NCBI RefSeq assembly: GCF_001686985.1 | Contig: NZ_CP015322.1 | Location: 884,569-948,568 of the forward strand | Direction: 5' to 3' | From: Mesorhizobium amorphae CCNWGS0123 | GTDB lineage: Bacteria; Pseudomonadota; Alphaproteobacteria; Rhizobiales; Rhizobiaceae | DNA length: 64,000 bases | Shown here: piece by piece, positions 44,072 to 53,238 of the stretch | How the letters are laid out: every line of letters starts with the position of its first letter | Numbering within the stretch: position 1 is the first letter of the stretch | Made by a program: the position numbers and the translations under genes | The notes under the pieces: model-generated | What the model saw: the letters and a program-made list of their open reading frames with translations, nothing else | Told to the model about the DNA's origin: nothing | Databases searched by the model: none

Positions 44072-45265
44072 TCAAGGCGGTAGCGGCGGCATATCGCCTT
44101 CGCCGACCCGCCACACCCAGGAGCCGATCTCCGGTCGCGCGGCGATCATTTCGTCGAGCGACACTTCGAAGTTCTGGTCCGCTCCGGCCGGAACGACAAA
44201 GAGCGCGATCGGCTCGTCCCTGTTCTGAAGCAACGCGTTGGCGATCGGCTGGTCGGGATGCAGGTCAAAGCGCAATCCCTTCACGCTCTTCTCGCGAAGG
44301 CGGGCGAGCCCATCGACGAGCCTTTTCTCCGGGACCGTCTCGTAGGGTATCCAGTTCTCGGACACCACCATCAACGCGACCTCCTCGACAATGGCGAGGC
44401 CGGCCGGGTTCAGTCCGAACGTCGCGATCGTCATGAGATGCGAGCTGGAATCCGCTGCCCACAGCGACAATTCTTTTTCAAAACGCGCCTGCAAGCGGCG
44501 ATGCAATGCATCGTCGATCATGAAGGGAAAACCGGGCAAATGCCTGATGACGAGTTTCTGACCGGATCGGGCGGGCACGATCTCCTTCACCTCGCCGACC
44601 AGGACAAGCAACTTTCGGGGGCCGGATTTCGGCGGGAGCGCCGTGCCGAGAACCGCGTTGCGACGCTGCTCGATGGCTTGCCTGTTCTCGGCCCGAAACG
44701 GCTCGGGCACGAACAGGATGTCGGCGAGTGGTCCGCCCCTCACTGTCATTTGCCCGGCAGCCTCGAGCAGATGCCAACGGACATTCCACCAATGCCGTTT
44801 GCCGGCCCACCTCGATGTCCAGACCGTCAGTTCGGCCTCGTGCCAGAGATAATGAAGCAGGCCACGCAGCGACATCCGCCTCGGATCGGCGGTAACGCTG
44901 GCGGAACTTTGCCCCGCAGGCACCGATGCCGCCCGGCTCCCTGTCTTCGACAGGCTGAAGTCCAATTTGAGGGCGGCCAAGCCGTTTTGCGGATCGAGCT
45001 GTATCGCACTGCCCATCAAGGCGCCCAGGCCGGACAGTTCGTAAGGCGATTCATAGGAATCGCAGGATGGATCATGCCCGCCGCCGCTCATCGGCATGCG
45101 CTTGATCAGGTGAAGGTCGCCGATGCGGGCGATGTACATCGGGCAGCCCGGCTCGCGGCACAGGCATAGCGGACGCTCGGTGCGGGCATAGGCACTCGCC
45201 AGCGCCGCCTGCAGGTCAGGCGCTGCCTCCTCGTAGACCGCACTGCCAATTCTGAACCGTCGCAT
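44072..45265 (-). CDS. DUF1173 family protein
   Basis: A 397-aa protein from the ATG at 45265 (MRRFRIGSAVYEEAAPDLQA); a second ATG at 45295 (MRRRPGAVEV) is possible. ERPLCLCREPGCPMYIARIG contains a cysteine cluster (CLCxxxGC) and SGGGHDPSCDSYE another, suggesting a metal site. LRGLLHYLWHEAELTVWTSR is a conserved DUF1173 segment. The function is unknown; the family occurs in conjugative-plasmid and ICE backbones. It is transcribed opposite to its neighbours and convergent with syrB. Confidence 0.82.
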   Translation of the reverse strand: MRRFRIGSAVYEEAAPDLQAALASAYARTERPLCLCREPGCPMYIARIGDLHLIKRMPMSGGGHDPSCDSYESPYELSGLGALMGSAIQLDPQNGLAALKLDFSLSKTGSRAASVPAGQSSASVTADPRRMSLRGLLHYLWHEAELTVWTSRWAGKRHWWNVRWHLLEAAGQMTVRGGPLADILFVPEPFRAENRQAIEQRRNAVLGTALPPKSGPRKLLVLVGEVKEIVPARSGQKLVIRHLPGFPFMIDDALHRRLQARFEKELSLWAADSSSHLMTIATFGLNPAGLAIVEEVALMVVSENWIPYETVPEKRLVDGLARLREKSVKGLRFDLHPDQPIANALLQNRDEPIALFVVPAGADQNFEVSLDEMIAARPEIGSWVWRVGEGDMPPLPP

Positions 45266-45452
45266 CACCTCCACAGCTCCAGGTCGCCGCCGCATCCCTG
45301 TGCGCGCATTCAAGTCATGGGTTTGCACAGAGCGCAACCCCTTTGGTGCATCGGCGCCAGAGGCAGAGGGGAGCCGGGAGGAGTGTGGCCCGGCTGGCGC
45401 GCAGAGAGTGCCGGCGCGGGCGCCACTCTCCCCTCTTGCGAAGGACATTTCC

Positions 45453-48400
45453 ATGAACATCGTTTCGACCGCACCGGCCGTCGCTCGTACGGCTGATTCC
45501 CTCGCCGCGCTGACGCCGGCCTCCATCGACACCGACCAGGCGATCTATCGAGCGGCAACGCAGCTTTTGCCTTTCCTGGAACAGGGCAAGCCTGTCAGCA
45601 CCGCTGCACTGCGCACCACCATGACGACAAGTTTTGGCGGCAGCGATGCTCAGGGGTTCTGGGTCTGGAAGGACGGCTACGAGGCGCTCGAAGTCGCCCA
45701 GGTGCTGTTTCTGCGCCGGTTCGGCCCTGCGATCCTGTCCCGGTCGACCACGCCCCAGGCAACGCTGGCGATGATCAAGCGCATCGCCGACCTTCTTCCC
45801 ACCCATACGCGACGGTCCGACGAGAGCCAGGCCATGCAGCAGCTCTCCACGCCCTTGCCGCTGGCCTTCATCGCGGCGCACGCCGCGGCGATCGCCTCTT
45901 GCGACCTCGTTCTCGAACCCTCAGCTGGCACCGGTCTGCTCGCCGTCCATGCCGAGATGGCGCGCGCCTCGATCGCCCTCAATGAGCTTGCCGCGACGCG
46001 GGCGGATCTCCTCGGCCTGCTGTTTCCCCGGTTTTCCGTCTCGCGGCACGACGCCGCCCATATCGACGATCATCTCGGTGCGGCCATCGAGCCGTCCGTC
46101 GTGCTGATGAATCCACCCTTCAGCGTCGGCGCCTATGTCGACGGCCACGTCACTGACGCGGCATGGCGGCACCTCTCTTCCGCATTCGCACGCCTGCGCG
46201 CCGGCGGGCGCCTGGTCGCCATCACCGGCACCGGGCTGTCTCCCGAAAACCCAAAATGGCGGCCGGCCTTCGAACGCCTGCAGCAGCAGGGCACCGTCGT
46301 CTTCACCGCGGCGATCGACGGCCGTGTCTACGCCCGCCATGGCACCACCACTGAAACGCGCCTGACAATTATCGACAAGGTACGGGCCGCCGATCCAAAA
46401 AATTTCGTCCGCTCGCCCGGCAAGGCAACTGATGTCGAAACGCTGCTCGCCTGGATTACGGATCTGCCGCCCCGGACACCGGGCGGCTTTCCGGATTCGA
46501 TCGGCGCGTTGTCCAGCGGCATCCTGGCAAATGCCGCCATGCACATGGGCGGCCGATCAGGGGCGAGAGCCGCACCCCTCACTGTCTCAACTTCTGCGCC
46601 GAAGGCCATCCAACCGGTCCGTCCGATTGCGCGGGCGAATGCCCGCCAGGTCAAGGCAAGCAGCACGCCGGCGGTCCCCCTGGCCTATGAGCTACGCGAC
46701 TGGATGCCGGAAGAGGGCGGCCGCCTCACCGACACGATCTACGAACCCTACGCGCTTCAGTCGATCGACATTCCCCGCGCAAAGCCGCATCCGACACCCC
46801 TCGTGCAGTCGGCAGCAATGGCCGCCGTCGCCCCGCCAAAGCCTTCCTATCGGCCGCTTCTTCCTGATGCGATCATCGACGAGGGCCTGCTGTCGGACGC
46901 CCAGCTCGAAAGCGTGATTTATGCCGGGGAGGCGCATTGCGGCCATCTCGCCGGCACCTGGACGGTTGGCGAGACCTGCGATGTCGTCTCGGCCGCGCCG
47001 GAAGGTGCTTCGAATGCTGTCCGCTTCCGCCGTGGTTGGTTTTTGGGCGATGGAACCGGCTGCGGCAAGGGACGGCAAGTCGCGGGCATCATCCTTGACA
47101 ACTGGCTGCAGGGCCGCCGCCGTGCGATCTGGATTTCGAAGTCGGACAAGCTACTGGAAGATGCCCAGCGCGATTGGGCGGCACTTGGCCAGGAAAAACT
47201 TCTCGTGCAGCCACTGTCGCGCTATCGGCAGGGCACGCCGATCCGCCTTGCCGAGGGCATCCTGTTCACAACCTACGCGACGCTGCGCTCGCAGGAACGG
47301 GAAGGCAAGAAATCCCGGATTGCCCAGATCCTCGACTGGGTTGGACAAGAGCCGAGGAGGGCCGACGGCCCGACAGGGGATGCAGAAAAGTCGACGGGGA
47401 GGACCGAAAGCCCGACGAGAGAAAACCCGTCGGGGGCGAAAAAATCTTTCGATGGCGTCATCGTCTTCGACGAGGCCCACGCCATGGCCAACGCCGCTGG
47501 CGGCAAAAGCGAGCGTGGCGACGTCGCCCCCTCGCAGCAGGGCAGGGCGGGACTGCGGCTCCAGCACGCACTGCCTGACGCCCGTGTCGTCTACGTCTCC
47601 GCGACCGGTGCGACCGCGGTCGAGAACCTCGCCTATGCGCAGCGTCTCGGCATCTGGGGCAGCGAGGATTTTCCCTTCGCCAACCGCGCCGAATTCGTCG
47701 CCGCGATCGAGGACGGCGGTGTCGCGGCGATGGAAGTGCTCGCCCGCGATCTCAAATCGCTCGGCCTCTATGCGGCGCGTTCGCTCTCTTATGACGGTGT
47801 CGAATATGACCTGCTCGAGCACGCGCTGAGCGACGAACAGATCCGCATCTACAACGCCTATGCCGACGCGTTCCAGGTCATCCACAACAACCTGACCGCC
47901 GCACTCGAGGCGACCAACATCACCGGCGAGGCCGGCACGCTGAACCGCGACGCAAAATCGGCGGCGCGTTCAGCCTTCGAGAGCACCAAGCAACGCTTCT
48001 TCAGCCATCTCATTACCTCGATGATGACGCCGACGCTGATCGGCGCGATCGAAAAGGACCGGGTCGAAGGTCATTCGGCGGTCGTTCAGATCGTCTCGAC
48101 CGGCGAAGCGCTGATGGAACGACGGCTTGCCGAAATCCCCACCGAGGAATGGTCGGATCTGCATGTCGATGTGACGCCGCGCGAGTATGTCGGCGGGTAC
48201 TTAATGCACTCCTTCCCCACCCAGTTGTTCGAGGAATATTCGGACGCGGAGGGCAACGTCTGCTCGCGGCCTGCCCACGATGAAGATGGCAACCCGGTTC
48301 AATGCCGCGAGGCGGTTCGCCGGCGCGACGAGATGGTCGAGCGGCTTGGGTCGTTGCCGCCGGTCGGCAGTGCCCTTGACCAGATCATCCATCACTTCGG

Positions 48401-50003
48401 CACCGACATCGTCGCCGAGGTGACCGGCCGCGCGCGGCGTATCGTGAAAAAGACCGGCCGCGACGGCATAGACCGGCTGGCCGTGGAAAACCGCCCTGGC
48501 TCGGCCAATCTCGCCGAGACCCAGAGTTTCATGGATGACGACAAGCGCGTACTGATCTTTTCGGATGCCGGCGGCACAGGCCGGTCCTACCACGCCGATC
48601 TCGGGGTCAGGAACCAGAGGCTTCGCAAGCATTATCTGCTCGAGGCCGGCTGGCGCGCCGACAACGCCATCCAGGGTCTCGGGCGCACCCACCGCACAAA
48701 TCAGAAGCAACCGCCGCTGTTCCGGCCCATGGCCGCGAACGTGAAAGCCGGCAAGCGTTTCCTGTCGACGATCGCACGGCGGCTCGACACGCTGGGTGCG
48801 ATCACGCGCGGCCAGCGCCAGACCGGCGGGGCAGGGCTGTTCCGTGCCGAGGACAATCTCGAAAGCCCCTATGCGCGGGCCGCACTTCGCCAATTCTACA
48901 TGCTGCTGCATCAGGGCAAGATCGAGGGTTGCTCGCTCACGACCTTTGAGACTGTGACCGGACTGTCGCTGACGACTGACGAGGGCGGGCTGCGCGACGA
49001 ACTGCCGCCGATCACGACCTGGCTCAACCGCCTGCTGGCGCTGCGCATCGAAACCCAGAATCTGCTGTTCGAGGTGTTCGAGCAACTGATGACGGCGAAG
49101 GTCGAGGGCGCGATCGCTGCCGGCTCCTATGACAAAGGTCTGGAGACGATCACGGCGGAAAGCATCGTCGTCACCGATCGCCGCAGCGTCTACGCGCACC
49201 CGATCTCGGGCGCGCAGTCGCATGTGCTGACCGTCGCACGCAAGGACCGGATTCGGCCGCTCAGCCTGGTCGACGCGGTGGCCATCGCCCGGGCGGAACC
49301 GCAATCGGTTCTGTTGGTGAACACGCGGTCGAACCGCGCGGCGATCCGGCTGCCGACGGCAAGTCTGATGCTCGACGATGGCGCGATAGAGCAGCGCGTG
49401 CGCCTGCTGCGGCCGACGGACGAACTGCGCTTCGGTCTCGATGCCCTTGCCGAGACCCACTGGCAGCCCGCCGACCGAAATCTGTTCTGCGACCTGTGGC
49501 AGGCTGAAGTCGCCGCTGTCCCGGAGTTCGCCACCAGCACCTTTCACATCGTGACGGGTCTGCTGTTGCCGATCTGGCGGCGCTTGCCGGATCATGATTG
49601 TCAGGTCTATCGGATCCAGACCGATGCCGGCGAACGCATCATCGGGCGTCACATCGCGCCGACGCTTGTTGCGACCATGTTGCGCAATCTGGGGCTCGAT
49701 CATGTGCCGACGCTCGCGCCGCAAGATGCCTGGACCGGGCTTGTGGAAGGCAGGATCGGACTGCAACTCGCCGATGGCCTGATCCTGCGCCGCAGTCGGG
49801 TCATGAACGACTACCGTGTCGAGCTGATCGGCTTCACCGACGCTTTTGTTCCGCGGCTGAAGGCGCTGGGGCTGATCTCCGAGATCATCTCGTGGAAACT
49901 CCGGCTGTTCATCCCGACGAGTGAGCAAGGGCCGTCAATCCTCGCCGCGCTCCTCGACCGCCACACACTGGTCGGCGTCACCGACCGCGCGTCAGTGGCG
50001 TGA
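45453..50003 (+). CDS. Strawberry-notch-type methylase-helicase
   Basis: A 1516-aa protein starting at 45453 (MNIVSTAPAVARTADSLAAL). The N-terminal third is an N6-adenine methyltransferase-like domain with motif I LEPSAGTGLLAVHAE and catalytic motif VLMNPPFSVG (NPPF). A strawberry-notch P-loop module follows: Walker A GDGTGCGKGRQVA, then VIVFDEAHAMANA (DEAH), with a second RecA half containing LIFSDAGGTGRSYHA and NAIQGLGRTHRTNQKQPP. These giant proteins are conserved in alphaproteobacterial plasmids and islands. They are thought to combine DNA methylation with NTP-driven DNA translocation and may serve anti-restriction or transfer replication, which is inference. A GC-rich hairpin (45373-45394) lies in the leader. 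Confidence 0.9.
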   Translation: MNIVSTAPAVARTADSLAALTPASIDTDQAIYRAATQLLPFLEQGKPVSTAALRTTMTTSFGGSDAQGFWVWKDGYEALEVAQVLFLRRFGPAILSRSTTPQATLAMIKRIADLLPTHTRRSDESQAMQQLSTPLPLAFIAAHAAAIASCDLVLEPSAGTGLLAVHAEMARASIALNELAATRADLLGLLFPRFSVSRHDAAHIDDHLGAAIEPSVVLMNPPFSVGAYVDGHVTDAAWRHLSSAFARLRAGGRLVAITGTGLSPENPKWRPAFERLQQQGTVVFTAAIDGRVYARHGTTTETRLTIIDKVRAADPKNFVRSPGKATDVETLLAWITDLPPRTPGGFPDSIGALSSGILANAAMHMGGRSGARAAPLTVSTSAPKAIQPVRPIARANARQVKASSTPAVPLAYELRDWMPEEGGRLTDTIYEPYALQSIDIPRAKPHPTPLVQSAAMAAVAPPKPSYRPLLPDAIIDEGLLSDAQLESVIYAGEAHCGHLAGTWTVGETCDVVSAAPEGASNAVRFRRGWFLGDGTGCGKGRQVAGIILDNWLQGRRRAIWISKSDKLLEDAQRDWAALGQEKLLVQPLSRYRQGTPIRLAEGILFTTYATLRSQEREGKKSRIAQILDWVGQEPRRADGPTGDAEKSTGRTESPTRENPSGAKKSFDGVIVFDEAHAMANAAGGKSERGDVAPSQQGRAGLRLQHALPDARVVYVSATGATAVENLAYAQRLGIWGSEDFPFANRAEFVAAIEDGGVAAMEVLARDLKSLGLYAARSLSYDGVEYDLLEHALSDEQIRIYNAYADAFQVIHNNLTAALEATNITGEAGTLNRDAKSAARSAFESTKQRFFSHLITSMMTPTLIGAIEKDRVEGHSAVVQIVSTGEALMERRLAEIPTEEWSDLHVDVTPREYVGGYLMHSFPTQLFEEYSDAEGNVCSRPAHDEDGNPVQCREAVRRRDEMVERLGSLPPVGSALDQIIHHFGTDIVAEVTGRARRIVKKTGRDGIDRLAVENRPGSANLAETQSFMDDDKRVLIFSDAGGTGRSYHADLGVRNQRLRKHYLLEAGWRADNAIQGLGRTHRTNQKQPPLFRPMAANVKAGKRFLSTIARRLDTLGAITRGQRQTGGAGLFRAEDNLESPYARAALRQFYMLLHQGKIEGCSLTTFETVTGLSLTTDEGGLRDELPPITTWLNRLLALRIETQNLLFEVFEQLMTAKVEGAIAAGSYDKGLETITAESIVVTDRRSVYAHPISGAQSHVLTVARKDRIRPLSLVDAVAIARAEPQSVLLVNTRSNRAAIRLPTASLMLDDGAIEQRVRLLRPTDELRFGLDALAETHWQPADRNLFCDLWQAEVAAVPEFATSTFHIVTGLLLPIWRRLPDHDCQVYRIQTDAGERIIGRHIAPTLVATMLRNLGLDHVPTLAPQDAWTGLVEGRIGLQLADGLILRRSRVMNDYRVELIGFTDAFVPRLKALGLISEIISWKLRLFIPTSEQGPSILAALLDRHTLVGVTDRASVA

Positions 50004-50015
50004 GGGGAGACGATC

Positions 50016-50312
50016 ATGACCGTCTCGGCCTCCGAGCTTGCACAACGCCTTGGCGAACATGCCGAGGCGGTGTGCCGCGAATATCTCTCCAACGGCCATC
50101 GCTCCGGCAACTACTGGATGGTCGGCGATGTCCGCAACACGCGCGGCCGCTCCATGCATGTGCGGCTCAAAGCGGTGGGCGGCAAGGCAGCCGGAAAGTG
50201 GGTCGAATATGTTGCGGCGAGGGTTATGTTGCGCCGCCGCGATTGGGCGCCGTCCTACAGACGGTCGACGGCTTCTACGCAACATAACGTCAGCGCGCGG
50301 GAGGTGTCGTGA
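50016..50312 (+). pseudogene. Toprim/DUF7146-type gene, N-terminal fragment
   Basis: MTVSASELAQRLGEHAEAVC followed by REYLSNGHRSGNYWMVGDVR closely resembles the start of the following toprim gene. After about 65 residues (KWVEYVAA) the match ends at a 66-bp palindromic insert, and the frame ends just beyond. The C-terminal part of a similar gene lies at 56139-56381. It overlaps the next gene's GTG/ATG start. Confidence 0.7.
50223..50288. repeat. 66-bp element with perfect 11-bp terminal inverted repeats
   Basis: GTTATGTTGCG at 50223-50233 and CGCAACATAAC at 50278-50288 are exact reverse complements. The inside contains further complementary pieces (GCGCCGTC and GACGGC). It lies exactly where the toprim-paralogue match stops, so it may be a miniature transposable element or a recombination scar. 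Confidence 0.6.
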
Positions 50313-51343
50313 TGCCCCGCGACGCTTCCGAACTGTCTCGCCGCCTGGCACGCCACGCAGAGGCGGTCTGCCGGCACTACCTGTCCAATGGTCGACGCCG
50401 AGGCCGCTACTGGACGGTGGGCGATGTGCGCAACACGCCCGGCCGATCGATGTTTGTCCGGCTCAGCGGGCCGGAATCCGGTCCCGGCGCCGCCGGGCAT
50501 TGGACTGATGCCGCCTCAGCCGAATATGGCGATCTCCTCGACGTCATCCGCGAGAGCTGCGGTCTCGTCGATTTCCACGATGTCGCCGATGAGGCGCGGC
50601 GCTTTCTGAGCCTGCCGCGCGTCGAACCGTACGGCGCCCCAAAGCCCGTTCGCACACCCGTTCCCGCCGGATCGCCGGAAGCGGCGCAGCGGCTGTTCGC
50701 CATGTCGCAGCCGATCCGCCGGACGCTCGTCGAGACCTATTTGCGCAGTCGCAGCATCATGAACTTGCGCGACGCAGGCAGCCTGCGATTCCATCCGCGC
50801 TGCTACTATCGACCTGAGGGCGACGGCCCGACCGAGACCTGGCCGGCGATGGTCGCTGCCGTCACCGATCTCGAAGGGAGGATCACCGGCGCGCATCGTA
50901 CCTGGCTTGCCCGGGACGGTTCCGGCAAGGCGCCGGTCGACACGCCGCGCCGCGCCATGGGCGGTCTCCTCGGCCATGGCGTCCGCTTTGGCGCGGCCGA
51001 TGATGTCCTCGCTGCGGGCGAAGGCATCGAGACGATGCTGTCGCTGCGCTGTGCGCTGCCGGCCATGCCGATGGTTGCCGCGCTCTCGGCCAACCACCTT
51101 GCCGCCCTTCTGCTTCCGCCGAAGCTGCGTCGGCTTTACATCGTCCGCGACGCCGACGCCGCGGGCGACACGGCCCTCGCGACATTGACCGAACATGCCG
51201 AAGCTGCCGGCATTGAGGCGCTTGCTCTATCTCCGCGGATGGGCGACTTCAACGAGGACCTGCGTGCATTCGGCCTCCGCGCGCTCCGGCGGACATTGCG
51301 CATCCAACTCATGCCGCAGGATTGCTGCTTTACTTACAGATGA
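50312..51343 (+). CDS. Toprim-domain (primase-like, DUF7146) protein
   Basis: About 343 aa from the ATG at 50312, preceded by GGGAGGTG. The N-terminal ARHAEAVCRHYLSNGRRRGR and GDVRNTPGRSMFVRL form the zinc-finger-like front of this family. The central part (HPRCYYRPEGDG, ITGAHRTWLARDGSGKAPVD) leads to a toprim domain with AAGEGIETMLSL (Glu) and RRLYIVRDADAAGDTAL (DxD). The last residues (QDCCFTYR) look foreign, so the 3' end was probably replaced by the insertion that starts near 51318. It would act in primer synthesis or DNA processing with the helicase upstream. Confidence 0.82.
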   Translation: MPRDASELSRRLARHAEAVCRHYLSNGRRRGRYWTVGDVRNTPGRSMFVRLSGPESGPGAAGHWTDAASAEYGDLLDVIRESCGLVDFHDVADEARRFLSLPRVEPYGAPKPVRTPVPAGSPEAAQRLFAMSQPIRRTLVETYLRSRSIMNLRDAGSLRFHPRCYYRPEGDGPTETWPAMVAAVTDLEGRITGAHRTWLARDGSGKAPVDTPRRAMGGLLGHGVRFGAADDVLAAGEGIETMLSLRCALPAMPMVAALSANHLAALLLPPKLRRLYIVRDADAAGDTALATLTEHAEAAGIEALALSPRMGDFNEDLRAFGLRALRRTLRIQLMPQDCCFTYR

Positions 51344-51420
51344 TTGAGCACCCTCTACGTAGCAGTCACGGTGCTCGGTGCGAAAGCTTGAGCCTCCATC
51401 AACATGGAGGCACAAGTATG

Positions 51421-51900
51421 TTTGAAGCAATCTTCTTCCCTCGAACTGCAGAGAAATATCGAGCAGCACCGCTGTCTGAACCGCGCGCGCAGTACCTTCG
51501 ACACCTGAATGAACTGGGCGCTTGCCGAACAACCTTACGCAAAAATGCGAACGATCAACTCAGTCTCGTCCGATTACTGGATTTGCGAGAAGGCGTCCGG
51601 GTCAGCATTCCCCAAATAGAAACCGCAGCAGCAATCTGGGCGCTGCCAAAAGGCCACAGATATGCTCGGGCAGCTTCGCCCAAAGGCGAGAACTCGCTTT
51701 GCCAGTCGCGGAATCCAATGGCTGCGATTCTTGGGGTGGCTCGACGAGCCTGAGCGTAAGCATCACCCACATCATGCAGAGATCGTGATCTTTGAGAGAT
51801 GGCTGCATCAGGAGCGCGGCCTCTCGAACGCGACCGTACAAGCCTACTGCGCCGCCGCCGACCACTTCTTCTTCTTCTGGTCGGCTGGAAAGGGTGTTGC
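51421..51900 (+). pseudogene. Tyrosine recombinase (RIT-type) N-terminal fragment, frameshifted
   Basis: MFEAIFFPRTAEKYRAAPLS, then YLRHLNELGACRTTLRKNAN run in one frame to about 51680. There one extra base (GGCGAG for GCGCGA-type sequence) shifts the continuation PKARTRFASRGIQWLRFLGW and HAEIVIFERWLHQERGLSNA to another frame. This is the SAM-like DNA-binding half of a large integrase as found in recombinase-in-trio elements. The catalytic half is missing, replaced by IS5-like sequence. Confidence 0.65.
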
Positions 51901-51904
51901 CTTG

Positions 51905-52018
51905 AACGCCATCATGCGCAAGACCAAACATCGCGGCATCGCTCGGGTCGCTGCCCACTTCATGCTCAATCTGATCGCCTACAACCTGATCCGCATCCCC
52001 AAACTGGTTGCAGCGTAG
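51905..52018 (+). pseudogene. IS5-family transposase C-terminal scrap
   Basis: The frame ends TKHRGIARVAAHFMLNLIAY, then NLIRIPKLVAA, the typical C-terminus of IS5-type transposases. Only about 37 codons remain, fused in frame to the integrase fragment. Confidence 0.65.
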
Positions 52019-52227
52019 CCAACTTGGCGTCCAGACCGCCAAAGCGCTTCAAACTCTCAAACAAGTCATCCAACAATGGCACCCGCGACAGAACAAACGC
52101 CCAATTCTTTGGATTTTTCAGTAAACTGCTAGGCTCGTCATCCAGTGGATCGTTGCCACTGTCTCAGCAGGCTGTTGTCATCCGAAAGACGGCAAACTCG
52201 GGCGCGGCTCCGCCTTTCTCCTTGAGC

Positions 52228-52259
52228 TCGTCAGCTTCTCGAAAGCCAACCTTCCTAGC
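52228..52259 (+). promoter_or_regulatory. tts box (TtsI-binding site)
   Basis: From 52228 the sequence reads TCGTCAGCTTCTCGAAAGCC, and after a 9-nt stretch with a C at the expected place ends TAGC at 52256-52259. This fits the rhizobial tts box (TCGTCAGCTT-n-TCG-AAGC...TAGC) along its whole length. It points at the GH12 gene, whose ATG is 105 nt further on. Confidence 0.85.
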
Positions 52260-52363
52260 ATTCGCACCCGGTCTCTAGATGCCAATGCCGCCTATGCTGA
52301 ACTAGGGTACCCGCTGGGCGGATCTGCAGGAGACTTTGTTATCATAATCGAAAGGAGAGCTTT

Positions 52364-53170
52364 ATGGATTCCAATCGGATAAACGGTGGCGGCGCGCAAG
52401 GGTTCCCACCGGGGTACGTCCGGACACAGGAGGATCATGATCTATTTAGGCAGGCCGCGAATGAAGCCGGGTCATTATCATCTGCCGCGCTTGTATCGGC
52501 GCAGGCTCCGATTTGGAGTTCGAGCGCTCCGTACGGAAGCTTTTCACGCGATGGCTACTCTTGGAACAACGACGTATGGGGCCCGTGCCCTGGGCCTCAG
52601 ACGATTTCGGTGAGTGGCGTCAACCGGTGGAGCGTATGGTCGAACCAGCCTAATACGCCGGGCATCAAAAGCTATCCGCACGAGGCTTTTAGTATCGGGA
52701 AACCGCTCAGTTCAATCAACACTCTGAGCTCGAGCTTCAATCAGGAGGTTCCTACTGGCGGCGCCTGGGATGTCGCCTACGATATCTGGGACAGCTCAAA
52801 CCAGCATGAGGTAATGCTCTGGACAAACTACACCGGAAACTCGGACGGGAGCGGCAACGTTAAGCCCATTTCATATCATTATGCCCCTTCCGGTGCGGCG
52901 ATTCCGGTCTACAGCAATGTCAATGTAGGCGGAGCGACTTGGAACGTGTTTGAAGGTGAAGGCCCCGACGGTCACAAGGTCATCTCATTGCTGCGCACTT
53001 CGAAGACCAACAGCGGGACAGTGGACATCAAGAGTATCCTGCAGTGGATCAAGTCGACGGGGTACTTTGGCGACATAAACGTCGGTAGCGTCCAATACGG
53101 CGTCGAGATTACCTCGTCCCCGGGGGGAAAGAACTTCAATTTCAACAACTGGTCTGTGACCTCGAAGTGA
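52364..53170 (+). CDS. GH12-family endoglucanase, candidate type III effector (GunA2-like)
   Basis: A 268-aa protein, preceded by AAAGGAGAGC. From about residue 60 it reads as glycoside hydrolase family 12: YSWNNDVWGP, WDVAYDIWDSSNQHEVMLWT (EVMLW with the catalytic nucleophile Glu), TWNVFEG and YGVEITSSPGGKNFNFNNWS (acid/base Glu). The first 50 residues (MDSNRINGGGAQGFPPGYVR) are polar, with no classical signal peptide, as expected for type III secretion. A tts box 105 nt upstream indicates control by TtsI. Bradyrhizobium GunA2 is a known type III-dependent cellulase of this family. It would cleave plant beta-1,4-glucans or xyloglucan. Confidence 0.86.
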   Translation: MDSNRINGGGAQGFPPGYVRTQEDHDLFRQAANEAGSLSSAALVSAQAPIWSSSAPYGSFSRDGYSWNNDVWGPCPGPQTISVSGVNRWSVWSNQPNTPGIKSYPHEAFSIGKPLSSINTLSSSFNQEVPTGGAWDVAYDIWDSSNQHEVMLWTNYTGNSDGSGNVKPISYHYAPSGAAIPVYSNVNVGGATWNVFEGEGPDGHKVISLLRTSKTNSGTVDIKSILQWIKSTGYFGDINVGSVQYGVEITSSPGGKNFNFNNWSVTSK

Positions 53171-53238
53171 AGATCCGTGTGCGGGCGGCAAGGTGACCTG
53201 CGCTTATGCCAATGAGCCACGCTGGCTGACGGCCTAGC

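Noticed and set aside
48201..49928. 575-aa minus-strand frame opposite the methylase-helicase
   Set aside because: It is a shadow of the well-supported helicase gene with no family motif.
50223..50288. Integron attC site
   Set aside because: The order and sequence of the ends (GTT first, AAC last) do not fit the RYYYAAC...GTTRRRY attC layout, and no integron integrase is near.
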